This document shows, piece by piece, positions 8,481 to 17,403 of a stretch of DNA of 64,000 nucleotides. The DNA comes from Sporofaciens musculi (GTDB taxonomy: Bacteria > Bacillota > Clostridia > Lachnospirales > Lachnospiraceae): the NCBI RefSeq assembly GCF_009830285.1, contig NZ_WUQX01000001.1, positions 4,650,501 to 4,714,500 of the forward strand, in the 5' to 3' direction. Every line of letters starts with the position of its first letter. The first letter of the stretch is position 1. The translations under genes were made by a program, and so were the position numbers. The notes beneath the pieces are model-generated. The model was not told the origin of the DNA. It did not search any database and saw only the letters and a program-made list of their open reading frames with translations.

Positions 8481-8745
8481 TTACATCCGGACAATCAGCC
8501 CGTCAAGGCTCATTCGAGGCAGTCCAACCAGATACCATTCGTCACCCATCTCAATCCTGGTCGGAACCCAGGCATTGTCCACCTTCACCTACAGAACCTG
8601 CCACTGGCAGCTTCCTCCGGATGCATGGCAAGGTCAAAGCAGTCCCCACAGTGCAGCCCGCCGTAATACGAATCCAGACCGAACCGGATATCATACCGTC
8701 CGCTTTCTTTATCATAGAACAATGCTCCTTCTCTTTTTCACTCAT
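8481..8745 (-). pseudogene. DUF5348 gene interrupted by a palindromic repeat
   Basis: On the minus strand, YDKESGRYDIRFGLDSYYGG and GDCFDL match the first half of DUF5348, and VPTRIEMGDEWYLVGLP with SLDGLIVRM matches the second half. They are in different frames and are separated by an inserted segment of about 40 bp that equals the repeat at 8021-8065. The start also seems shifted: the ATG at 8743-8745 is in a third frame. DUF5348 proteins are small, of unknown role, and typical of mobile elements and accessory regions in Clostridia. Confidence 0.65.
8590..8632. repeat. Palindromic repeat, copy 2, inside the DUF5348 relic
   Basis: CAGAACCTGCCACTGGCAG followed by CTTCCTCCGGATGC matches copy 1 at 8021-8065. 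The core pairs as AACCTGCCA with TGGCAGCTT. Removing it would bring the two halves of the DUF5348 reading frame together. Confidence 0.55.
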
Positions 8746-8829
8746 AACGCTATTACCTCCTCTAAAATTTGTCTTTCATATAAGTAATAGTGTCATTTTT
8801 TCTGAGATTGGAAAATTTCTGCATTTTTT

Positions 8830-9459
8830 TCAAAATATTTTTTTTTTTCGGTAGCGGTAAAAAGTAGTGTGAGATAAGCCTAACTCCCGTTTCAGCTCTG
8901 CCTGTGAGATCTCACCTGCAGTCACTCTCTGGTAGGCTTCGGAAAATTCCTCTTCTTTGATTGCTGGAGGCCGTCCATAGTCCTCCCATTCTCCACGGAG
9001 CTTCTTCATGACAATTCCTTCACACTGGCGTTTTTCTTTCTTCTGAATCTCAGATTCGCTAATGGAGGCGTAAAGCTCCAGCATCATGTTGTTGATCGTC
9101 TCCATCATCAGGCGTGCCATGGTGTTGTCCATCTTTGACAGATCCATTAGTGTTGTGGGAAGTTCCAGTACCATCAGCCTAACATCCCTGCTCTGTAGTT
9201 TTCGGATCTGCTCCATCGTATCCCGTTTATTCCGGCCTAACCGGTCCAGCTCTGTTACAAGCAGGGTATCTCCCTCCCGAAGAACATCTTCTACCAGAAC
9301 CATATACCTCGGCCTGTTAAAATTCTTTCCCGTCTGCTGGTCCGTGAAAATATTCTCCAGTTCCAAGTCATGCTCCCTGCAAAACACTTGAATCTCATGA
9401 ATCCCCCTGTCAAGATGCTGATCTCGTGTGCTCGTCCGATGATAACCGTATACAGCCAT
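8830..9459 (-). CDS. Serine recombinase (resolvase/invertase family)
   Basis: This protein of about 209 residues starts MAVYGYHRTSTRDQHLDRGI, which holds the catalytic serine (Ser in RTST). LVTELDRLGRNKRDT is the conserved arginine helix. The long E helix and a C-terminal helix-turn-helix (SQAELKRELGLSHTTFYRYR) complete a resolvase of normal length. The ATG at 9457-9459 is preceded by GGAGG at the right distance; upstream in-frame starts are less well placed. Three inverted-repeat sites lie just upstream (9485-9597) and may be its crossover or operator sites. Confidence 0.85.
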   Translation of the reverse strand: MAVYGYHRTSTRDQHLDRGIHEIQVFCREHDLELENIFTDQQTGKNFNRPRYMVLVEDVLREGDTLLVTELDRLGRNKRDTMEQIRKLQSRDVRLMVLELPTTLMDLSKMDNTMARLMMETINNMMLELYASISESEIQKKEKRQCEGIVMKKLRGEWEDYGRPPAIKEEEFSEAYQRVTAGEISQAELKRELGLSHTTFYRYRKKKIF

Positions 9460-9484
9460 ATTCGCCATCCTCCCTCTGCGAAGC

Positions 9485-9597
9485 GTACCAAAATGTCCAC
9501 ACTTTCTCCGGTATATGCCAAAAGCCGTCATGTATACATTTTGGTACAGGATTTCCGCCTGTTTTCTGCTATGCCAAAAAGTATACCTTTTGGTATA
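9485..9597. promoter_or_regulatory. Three related inverted-repeat sites upstream of the serine recombinase
   Basis: The sites are GTACCAAAATGT at 9485-9496, TGTATACATTTTGGTACA at 9531-9548 and TATACCTTTTGGTATA at 9582-9597. All share the form TATACC/A-TTTT-GGTAYA in one orientation or the other. Resolvases typically bind three such dimer sites (a res site) next to their own gene and repress it. Confidence 0.55.
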
Positions 9598-9665
9598 TGC
9601 GTTTCACAGTCATATACGTAGGAAAATATGAAATAGCAACCTATATGTAGAAAGCCCCAGAAGAT

Positions 9666-10073
9666 TTAATCCTCTGGGACCACAAATTTATATCCTACCC
9701 CTCTTACTGTTTGGATATATTCATGATTCTTCCATGCATTACTCAATTTTTTCCGGATACTACATATTATACGGTAAACAGCATTATCAACGTCCACTAT
9801 TTTCTCATCTCCATATATTTTATTATAAAGTTGTTCCTTCGTGAATATTCTTCCTGATTGATTTGCAAGACAAACGAGAATTTGAAATTCATAATAGCTC
9901 ATGGAAACCTGCTTATCCTTTTTAGTAATAGTACATTGTTCCAAGTCTATAGATAAACCCGGAAATGAAAGGAGCTTTTCACTATCTTTTCTAACTCTTA
10001 GTACTTTATCTAATTGGAGATCGAACTTTCGAGCCAGACAGTCTATTTGTTTGATTTTTAACCGGATAGAGTA
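9666..10073 (-). pseudogene. Response-regulator output domain without receiver
   Basis: The frame is open from 10073 and encodes an OmpR-type winged helix. MSYYEFQILVCLANQSG, FTKEQLYNKIYG and the wing YIQTVRGVGYKF are clear. The segment upstream (FDLQLDKVLRVRKDSEKLLS) matches the linker that joins receiver and output domains. The receiver itself is absent: a stop lies at about 10074-10076 and no frame continues it. No good start codon or ribosome binding site is visible; a TTG at 9942-9944 could give a 92-residue winged-helix protein. I read it as the 3' end of a deleted two-component regulator. Confidence 0.6.
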
Positions 10074-10317
10074 CTAGCCAAATTGTCAAATATGCCGGAA
10101 TCTTAACTTTTAAAGCTTAAACTCCAATCTTAAAATAGTAACCTTTTTGCAGTAGATTCTCATCTTGGAGCGGGCAATATACAGGTGACATCCAGATTAG
10201 GTCAATATCCATTCTCCTCGTATAATAATGAACTCTGAATAAATTACCCCACTGATAACAGTAAGGAATTGCTTTGAATTCACTTCCTGTCTGCAGCAGG
10301 GTAATAAATTATATATA

Positions 10318-11985
10318 CTAGTTCAGCATATAAATTCTTCCTTCATACGGTTTCATGATTTCCTGATCATTCTTATTATAATTACTCATGAGCAGATTCA
10401 TTTTTTCATTTCTCAGCCTTTCCGGTATTTTAATCTTCTGAGATTTTTCCTGAAAATTAAAAATCATAAACCAGGATTCTTCCTCATATTGTCTGATATA
10501 GGCAACTATATTTTCCTGTTCTTCCATCACGGGCGTATAAGAACCATATACCATAACAGGATGCCGCTTCCTCATAGCAATCAATGTCTTATAAGTATAA
10601 TACACAGACTCCTTATCTGACATGTCTTTTTCCACATTAATCTGTTTATAATTCGGATTTACTGCCAGCCATGGTTTCGTCTTCGAAAATCCGGCATTTT
10701 CACTGTCATTCCACTGCATGGGCGTTCTTACATTATCCCTGCTCATCATTTTCAGAGAATCCAGCGCTTTTACAGGGTCTTCCCCTGCTTCTACCATAGT
10801 GTGATATTTCCCGACCGTATATTTTTCATCATAATACTCAATAGATGGGAAATCCACATTAACCATTCCGATCTCCTCACCCTGATACACATAAATGGTT
10901 CCCGGAAGCGTATGCATAAGCATTGCCAGCATTTTCCCGGACTCCAGCCGGTATTCCTTGTCATTGCCAAACCGCGAAATCTGCCTTGGTGAATCATGAT
11001 TTGTCAGGTATTGAGTAATCCATCCACCGTCTTCCACTACCTTTGCCCATCGCTTTTGTATCTCCTTAAACTCCGGCACTGTAACAAGATACGGATTCTT
11101 GGCAATTTCAAAATGAAACACCATATTAATTTCCTTACTTTCTTCACCTACATAATCCAGCGCTATATCGGACTTCAGATTTCCGGTTTCTCCGACAGTC
11201 ATGATATCATACCTGCCAAACACCTCTTGATTCAATTTCTTTAACAGTTCATGAATCCCCGGCTGGTTTGCACACATTTCTCTGTCTACAACATAGCCGT
11301 GAATCCCAATCGGCGGTGCCGGCGGACGATGGGAATCCGGAAACCCCGCCGGCTTTTGCAGCCTGTTGACAGCATCAAGCCGAAAACCGTCAACCCCCAT
11401 GTCACACCACCAGCGCAGCATCTGATATATCTGTTCCCGCATTTTCTGACAATTCCAGTTTAGATCCGGCATCTTTTTAGAATAGTTATGCAGATAGTAT
11501 TCTTGTGTGTGTTCATCCCATTCCCAGGCAGATCCCTCTCCTTCATAAAAATAGTTTCCCCAGTTGTTGGGTTCCTTTCCATTTCTTGCAGGACGCCAGA
11601 TATAGAAATCACGGTACGGGTTCTCTTTCGATTTCCTTGATTCCTGAAACCAGATATGTTCATCGGAAGTATGGTTCAGCACCATATCTAATATCAATTT
11701 CATTTTGCGCCTGTGTGTTTCCTCCAACAGCTCTTTAAAATCCTCCAATGAACCAAAATCCGGATTGACAGACTGGTAATCCGATATATCATAACCATTA
11801 TCTACCTGAGGCGACTGGTAAATAGGATTCAGCCAGATCACATCGGCGCCTAATTCTTTTATATAATCCAGGCGCTGTATAATCCCCTGCAGATCTCCTA
11901 TTCCATCATCATTCGAATCTTGAAAACTTTTCGGATAAATTTGATAAACAACTGCTTCTTTCCACCAATTTTTTCTACTCATCAT
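10318..11985 (-). CDS. GH13 alpha-glucosidase (oligo-1,6-glucosidase type)
   Basis: This 555-residue glycoside hydrolase of family 13 has the catalytic triad in place: nucleophile Asp204 (GFRLDAVN), acid/base Glu266 (TVGETG) and Asp331 (TNHDSPR). Region I is DMVLNHTSDEH. The N-terminal DSNDDGIGDLQGI loop and QIYPKSF are typical of GH13_31 oligo-1,6-glucosidases and isomaltases. There is no signal peptide, so it acts in the cytoplasm on imported short alpha-glucans. Its ATG overlaps the stop of the preceding GH13 gene (ATGA), showing translational coupling. It is the last gene of a leftward operon with two more GH13 enzymes and an ABC importer. Confidence 0.93.
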   Translation of the reverse strand: MMSRKNWWKEAVVYQIYPKSFQDSNDDGIGDLQGIIQRLDYIKELGADVIWLNPIYQSPQVDNGYDISDYQSVNPDFGSLEDFKELLEETHRRKMKLILDMVLNHTSDEHIWFQESRKSKENPYRDFYIWRPARNGKEPNNWGNYFYEGEGSAWEWDEHTQEYYLHNYSKKMPDLNWNCQKMREQIYQMLRWWCDMGVDGFRLDAVNRLQKPAGFPDSHRPPAPPIGIHGYVVDREMCANQPGIHELLKKLNQEVFGRYDIMTVGETGNLKSDIALDYVGEESKEINMVFHFEIAKNPYLVTVPEFKEIQKRWAKVVEDGGWITQYLTNHDSPRQISRFGNDKEYRLESGKMLAMLMHTLPGTIYVYQGEEIGMVNVDFPSIEYYDEKYTVGKYHTMVEAGEDPVKALDSLKMMSRDNVRTPMQWNDSENAGFSKTKPWLAVNPNYKQINVEKDMSDKESVYYTYKTLIAMRKRHPVMVYGSYTPVMEEQENIVAYIRQYEEESWFMIFNFQEKSQKIKIPERLRNEKMNLLMSNYNKNDQEIMKPYEGRIYMLN

Positions 11986-13600
11986 ATCAGATACATCCTC
12001 GCTTCATAAGGTTTAATACTTCTGGCTTCCAAATTCTCCAGTTCATTTGTTATCAGCAGTTCCGAAGATTCAGAGAGGTAATCTGCCCAGATAAACTCCC
12101 GCTCTTTGTCATGGAAATTGCAGGCAATGAAAATCTCCCGCCCCTGCCACATACGTGAATATACAAACAAATCCTCATCCTCCGGCAGATGCAGGCGAAA
12201 CGCTCCAAACCGGATAATCTCATTCTTCTTCCGCAGCTGAATCAACCGGCGGTAATAGCAGAATACGGACTGCGGATCCGTGATCTGGCTCGCTGCATTA
12301 ATCTCGGTATAGTCAGGATTCACCTTGATCCATGGTTCACCTCTTGTAAATCCGGCATTCCTGCTGTTATCCCACTGCATCGGAGTTCTGGCAGTGTCAC
12401 GGCCTTTTGCATGAATGGACCTCATTACCTCCTGCTCCGTGTATCCCGCCTGAATCCGTTCCTTATACAGGTTCAGCAGTTCGATATCCCGATAATCCTC
12501 TATGGAATAGCGGGCATTCGTCATGCCCAGCTCTTCTCCCTGATATATATACGGCGTACCCTCTAGTCCATACAGCACAGTCGCCAGCATTTTGGCAGAT
12601 TTCTCCCTGTATTCCCGGTCATTGCCCCAGCGTGATACAATCCGCGGCAGGTCGTGGTTATTCCAGAACAAGCTGTTCCAGCCGGTATCATGAAGCTCTG
12701 TCTGCCACTTGGCAATCACCTGCTTTAGCTTCCGGAAATCCAGCGGCGCCAAATCCCACTTCTTTCCTCCCGGCTGCTGATCGAGACGGACATGCTCAAA
12801 CTGAAACACCATAGAGAACTCATTCCCTGCCGGATTGCTGTACCGGCGTCCGAGTTCCGGCGTTGCTCCCCATGTTTCCCCTACCGTTACCAAATCCGTT
12901 CCGCCGAAGGTGTTTAAATTCATTTCCTTAATATAGTCATGAAGCTTCGGTCCATTACTGGTAACCTTCTGATCCGGGTCTTTTCCGATCAAATCAATGA
13001 CATCCAGACGGAATCCGCCTATTCCCTCAGCAATCCAGAAGTTAAGCATCCTATACAACGCTTCCCTTAAATCCGGATTCTCCCAATTCAAATCCGGCTG
13101 CTGCGGGGCAAACTGGTGAAAATAATACTGCCCAAGCTCCGGCACCCATTCCCAGGCAGAGCCGCCGAAGGTGGATGCCATGTCATTGGGCGGCTGCCCC
13201 TCGACTCCGTCCCGCCATATATAAAAACTGTGACAGGGATTATCCCGCCCCTTTTTCGCTTCTAAAACCACGGATGCTGATCCGAGGAATGATTCAGGAC
13301 CAGGTCAAATATAATGCGGATATCACGTTTCTTCGCCTCGCTGATCAGCCTTCGCATATCCTCCATCGTGCCGAACATCGGATCAATATTCTGGTAATCC
13401 GAGATATCATAACCATTGTCAAACTGCGGCGACTGACAAACCGGACTCAGCCAAATCCCGTCGATCCCCAATTCCTTCAGATAATCAAGCCGGTCAATAA
13501 TTCCCGGCAAATCACCGATCCCATCGCCGTTGCTGTCCTGAAAACTCTTTGGATAAATCTGATAGATCACTGCATTCTGCCACCACTTATATTCTTTCAT
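11982..13600 (-). pseudogene. GH13 alpha-glucosidase split by a one-base frameshift
   Basis: Two frames together make one GH13 enzyme of about 539 residues. The first (13262-13600) runs MKEYKWWQNAVIYQIYPKSF to NHSSDQHPWF and then stops. The second (11982-about 13268) resumes with LEAKKGRDNPCHSFYIWRDG and carries GFRLDVIDL (nucleophile) and TVGETW (acid/base). The break is at a TTTT run around 13265-13268 where one T is missing relative to the expected codons. Otherwise the gene is intact, has its ribosome binding site and is coupled to the next gene by ATGA. It is either a recent mutation or a read error. Confidence 0.85.
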
Positions 13601-13625
13601 ATCCTGCCCTCTCCCTTTTTGTAAC

Positions 13626-13692
13626 CAATTTGCATAGCAAATTGATTGCCTACTTGCCCGCCATCTGCGAAGCAGATTTTAAATGCGGGCAA
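13626..13692. repeat. Two hairpins in the GH13 intergenic gap
   Basis: CAATTTGC and GCAAATTG pair at 13626-13644. TTGCCCGC and GCGGGCAA pair at 13654-13692, enclosing ATCTGC and GCAGAT. There is no T-run, so a processing or stability element, or a REP-like repeat, is more likely than a terminator. Confidence 0.5.
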
Positions 13693-13726
13693 TACCCGTG
13701 TCATTTTTTTCATACGATACTTTACA

Positions 13727-15406
13727 CTACCGGTCACTGATTAAAAATACAATACTCTGAAATGGATATAAGGTAATTTGGTTTCCATCCCAATCAAAAT
13801 CCTCATAATTATTAACAATACATTCCGCTTTACCATATTCCATCGGCAACGACGCTTTTTTACAATTGCAATTGCTGATAATCAGCAAAATCCTGGATTC
13901 AAACTCCCTCCTGTATGCAAATATTCCCGACATTCTTCTGTATTCCGGAATTGTTTTTCCGAAAATGAGTACATCCTGCAAATCTTCGCGGGTCCTGACT
14001 TTAAGAATTTTCCGGTAAAACGAAAGAAGAGAAGCCGGATCGTCTTCCTGCAGTTCAACATTAATCTCCGTATAGTTTGGATTGACGTCAAACCAGGGCG
14101 TTCCGGAAGTAAAACCCGCATTCCGGGAACTGTCCCACTGCATCGGTGTCCGGCTGTGTTCCCGGGAGTCAATATTGATCTGGGCAAGAGCTTGTGCTTC
14201 CGACATCCCGCGTTCTATAAATGCACGGTAATTTTGATGTGTCGCCGCATCTTTGTATTCATCAATACTGGTTTTCGGATAATCCCTCATCCCGATTTCC
14301 TGCCCCTGATAGAGAAACGGAATTCCCTGCAGAAACAGATACGTAACAGCCAGCAGCGATTCACTGTAAAAGGAGATACACTCCTGCGGAATCAAGCGGT
14401 CCGGAACGCGGGGTTTGTCATGATTCTCCAGAATCGTGCAGAGCAGTCCCCTGCCATATGCATACTCCTGCTTCTCAAAAATCCGCGCTTTTAACTCTCC
14501 CAGCAGCGCCAGCGGCTGTTCTGTCCATTCCTGGTTCCTGATCCGGTATTTGGTATGGCTAAAATCAAATATCATCGAAAAATAGCCGTCATCACCGATA
14601 TAGTCCGCTAACTCCCCGGATTTCACATCATCAATCTCGGCAATTGTCAGGCAGTCCCGGGGAGCAAAGCAGCGCCTTTTTAGCTCCGACAGATATACAT
14701 CCAGCCCTTTCACATTGCGGAAATAAGAACGGCCATCCACCAGCCCGTCCGGTCCGTCGGCCGGCTGATCCGTATAACTCCAGTCCTTTTTTAAATGGCT
14801 GATCGCATCAATCCGAAAACCCGCAAGTCCACGGTCCAGCCACTGGTTGATCATCGTGTAAATCTCTTCCCTTAGATCCTCGTTCTCCCAGTTCAGATCC
14901 GGCTGTTCCTTATTAAACAGATGCAGATAATATTGATTCGTTTCACCGATCCGCTCCCAGGCGCTGCCCTGGAAAATAGAACGCCAGTTGTTCGGCGGCC
15001 CGCCGTCCTTCCCTTCCTTAATGATGTAATACCTGCCGTATTTACCGTCCGGATCTTTAAGCGCCTGCTGAAACCAGGGATGCTGGTCGGAAGTATGATT
15101 GACGACCAGATCCATCAGCACACCAATCCCCCGTTTTTTCGCCTCCGCGATAAGCCGGTCCATATCCCGGTTACAGCCAAAGCTGGGATCTATATCCATA
15201 TAGTCCGATATATCATAGCCGTGATCCACCATCGGCGAACGATAAACCGGGCAGACCCAGAGCATATTGATCCCCAGGTCTTTCAGATAATCCAAGCGGC
15301 TTATGATTCCCTTAATATCACCAATTCCGTCGCCATTGCTGTCCTGAAAGCTTTTCGGATAGATTTGATATCCGATTGCATGATGCCACCATTTCTTTTT
15401 CATCAT
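13727..15406 (-). CDS. GH13 alpha-glucosidase (glucan 1,6-alpha-glucosidase/DexB-like)
   Basis: This 559-residue GH13 enzyme has nucleophile Asp200 (GFRIDAISH), acid/base Glu257 (TIAEID) and a downstream ENHDKPR motif. Region I is DLVVNHTSDQH. The replacement of the usual VGE by IAE and the insertion GPDGLVDGRSYF set it apart from the two neighbours and resemble DexB-type glucan 1,6-alpha-glucosidases. No signal peptide is present, so it is cytoplasmic. It starts directly after the permease stop codon with AAAGGG as ribosome binding site. Its place in the operon suggests it trims imported isomalto- or panose-type oligosaccharides. Confidence 0.9.
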   Translation of the reverse strand: MMKKKWWHHAIGYQIYPKSFQDSNGDGIGDIKGIISRLDYLKDLGINMLWVCPVYRSPMVDHGYDISDYMDIDPSFGCNRDMDRLIAEAKKRGIGVLMDLVVNHTSDQHPWFQQALKDPDGKYGRYYIIKEGKDGGPPNNWRSIFQGSAWERIGETNQYYLHLFNKEQPDLNWENEDLREEIYTMINQWLDRGLAGFRIDAISHLKKDWSYTDQPADGPDGLVDGRSYFRNVKGLDVYLSELKRRCFAPRDCLTIAEIDDVKSGELADYIGDDGYFSMIFDFSHTKYRIRNQEWTEQPLALLGELKARIFEKQEYAYGRGLLCTILENHDKPRVPDRLIPQECISFYSESLLAVTYLFLQGIPFLYQGQEIGMRDYPKTSIDEYKDAATHQNYRAFIERGMSEAQALAQINIDSREHSRTPMQWDSSRNAGFTSGTPWFDVNPNYTEINVELQEDDPASLLSFYRKILKVRTREDLQDVLIFGKTIPEYRRMSGIFAYRREFESRILLIISNCNCKKASLPMEYGKAECIVNNYEDFDWDGNQITLYPFQSIVFLISDR

Positions 15407-16249
15407 TTACCCTTTGACCGCTCCGCCGGTCACTCCTTCCACATAAAATCTCTGCATGAACATAAACACCATCGAAATAGGAATGGCGACCAAAACGCAG
15501 CCGGCAGTAAACGGCATAAACATGGAAGCGCCGACCTCCTTATCCATCATCGTAAATAATCCGATGGCGACAGTATATTTTTCGATATCATCTCCCAAAA
15601 TAACCTTGGCAAAAATAAAATCCATCCACGGAGACATGAAGGCGGTCAGAGCCGTATAAACAATAATCGGTTTCGAAAGCGGCAGAGTGATCTTCGTAAA
15701 CACCTGCGCTTTGGTCGCCCCATCAATCAGAGCCGACTCATCCAACGCGCGGGGAACCGTATCAAAAAAGCCTTTGGCAATATAAAATGACAATGCCGCC
15801 CCGGACGAATAAAGCAAAACCAGCGCAAGATGGCTTTGTACCAGCCCCACCGCTTTTAGCAGATAATATACCGCAATCATACTCATAAATGATGGAAACA
15901 TATTCAATACTAATGCTACCTGCATCATCCGTTTCCGCAGTTTAAAGCGCAGCCGCGAAAATACATAGGCCATGCACAGCGTAATGGTTGTGCTGATCAA
16001 ACAGGAGCAGACGGCAATCTTCAACGTATTGGCAAACCATTGCGGGAACGGATAATGTATCGACTGAAATAGCGTCTGGTAATTCTGAAGCGTCAGCTCT
16101 TTTGGAATAAAGTAAGGTACAAATCTCCCGCCCTCGCCCCGAAATGATGTCAGCACAATCCACAGGATCGGCAGAAACCAGACGATTGCAAGGATAGTGA
16201 GGACTATCTGGGCAGACAGCGCACTTTTCTTAAATTTGTTTTTCGTCAT
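15407..16249 (-). CDS. ABC sugar transporter permease (MalG/MdxG type)
   Basis: This 280-residue protein has six predicted membrane segments and the EAA loop typical of binding-protein-dependent permeases (LDESALIDGATKAQVFTKITLP). The ending MQRFYVEGVTGGAVKG is characteristic of MalG-like proteins in alpha-glucan importers. It partners with the MalF-like permease encoded just upstream (ATGA overlap at 16246-16249). The adjacent GH13 genes point to maltodextrins or isomaltooligosaccharides as substrate. Confidence 0.92.
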   Translation of the reverse strand: MTKNKFKKSALSAQIVLTILAIVWFLPILWIVLTSFRGEGGRFVPYFIPKELTLQNYQTLFQSIHYPFPQWFANTLKIAVCSCLISTTITLCMAYVFSRLRFKLRKRMMQVALVLNMFPSFMSMIAVYYLLKAVGLVQSHLALVLLYSSGAALSFYIAKGFFDTVPRALDESALIDGATKAQVFTKITLPLSKPIIVYTALTAFMSPWMDFIFAKVILGDDIEKYTVAIGLFTMMDKEVGASMFMPFTAGCVLVAIPISMVFMFMQRFYVEGVTGGAVKG

Positions 16250-16713
16250 TGAAAATCCTCCTCCCTCTTAAAGGCAGCCGACCGGGAATATGTAATTAAA
16301 GAAAATACCGCACAGCAAATGAATGTTATAATTCCGACGGTCGAAGCCAGATTATAATCGCCGACTTCCACTGTCAGCTTATACAGCCAGGTCACCAGCA
16401 GGTCGGTTTCACCGGCATTGTAGTAATTACTGTTAAACGGCGTGCCGCCGGTCAGCAGATAGATTACGGTAAAGCTGTTGATGTTGCTGATAAACGACTG
16501 AATCAAATTGGGTGTCATGACAAAAATAATCTGCGGCAACGTAATTTTCCTGAAGATCTGCAGCGCATTCGCTCCGTCAACCCGAGCCGCCTCATACTGA
16601 TCCTCGGGCAGATTCATCAATACCCCGTTGACAACCAGAAGCGCATACGGCATTCCTACCCAGACGTTCACTAATATGACCACTATTTTCGCCAATAGCC
16701 CTTTTAAGGAGGG
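16246..16713 (-). pseudogene. MalF-type permease, 5' end deleted
   Basis: Only the last 155 or so residues remain: VVILVNVWVGMPYALLVVNG, the EAA loop (YEAARVDGANALQIFRKITLP) and the final two membrane helices ending YSRSAAFKREEDFQ. A complete MalF homologue has more than 400 residues, so the N-terminal helices and periplasmic loops are gone. The homologous region ends at about 16713, where IS3 transposase sequence begins. The solute-binding protein gene and promoter that would lie upstream are also missing, so the importer and perhaps the whole operon may be silent. Confidence 0.88.
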
Positions 16714-17286
16714 ATTTCCGTGCGGATGCCCCATTGGAAAAATGCATCACAGATATCACGGAGATTCCAGCGTCCAATGGGAAACTGTATGTATCTGCGA
16801 TTTTTGACTGCTTTGATCTTAGCGTTCTCGGTCTTGCAATGGGAACAAATATGAAAGCAGATTTGTGTATCCAAACATTGAGGAATGCCCTGACAGCTTA
16901 CCCTGCACTGGAAGGCGCAGTGATCCATAGTGACCGGGGAACACAGTATACCAGTGAGTGCTACCGGAAGACCATCCTGGAACACCATATCCATCAAAGC
17001 ATGAACAGTGCCGGAGGACGCTGCCATGATAATGCACGCTGTGAAAGTATGTGGGCCAGAATGAAGACGGAACTTCTGTACGACCGCCATGACACAAAAC
17101 AAATGACTGTAGAGGAATTAAAGGTACACATTTGGAGATACTTCCTCAGCTACTGGAATAACCGAAGGATCTGCTCTGCAAATGGCGGACTTCCTCCTAT
17201 GATAAAACGCAGGCAGTATTATGAGGCTTTGGAACTGGAGGCATAGGCAGTGATACCCTTGAGAAAAATGTGTCAACTAATATTGA
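16714..17286 (+). mobile_element. IS3-family remnant (IS-C), 3' half
   Basis: The remnant keeps the C-terminal transposase domain and the right end, which finishes near 17286 with TGTCAACTAATATTGACA. The orfA half and left end are missing. It abuts the truncated malF gene on its left, so the deletion that removed the operon's 5' end has one boundary here. It differs from the complete IS-A copies. Confidence 0.75.
16734..17246 (+). pseudogene. IS3-family transposase, C-terminal DDE domain only
   Basis: This 170-residue fragment begins in frame upstream (DFRADAPLEKCITDITEIP). It contains the DDE integrase core: TDIT with the first Asp, HSDRGTQYTS with the second, and ARCESMWARMK with the Glu. 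WNNRRICSANGGLPP closes the domain. The N-terminal half and the helix-turn-helix orfA are lost. It cannot transpose on its own. Confidence 0.85.
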
Positions 17287-17363
17287 CAATATCACACGCA
17301 TGGAATAGTAATCTTTGTTCATGGCGGCCACTTTTTCATAAAGCTGCTCCATGGAAGTAATGT
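17287..17363 (-). pseudogene. Fragment of a conjugation-element gene between two IS
   Basis: Only 77 bp survive. The minus strand reads NITSMEQLYEKVAAMNKDYY and continues SMRV, a convincing protein segment with no start or stop of its own. It is trapped between IS-C and IS-A copy 1. Its leftward direction matches the presumed original direction of the degraded ICE. I cannot name the family. Confidence 0.4.
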
Positions 17364-17403
17364 TGGATCTATGTCAATACTTTAGACAAAAAAAGTTGAA
17401 AGA

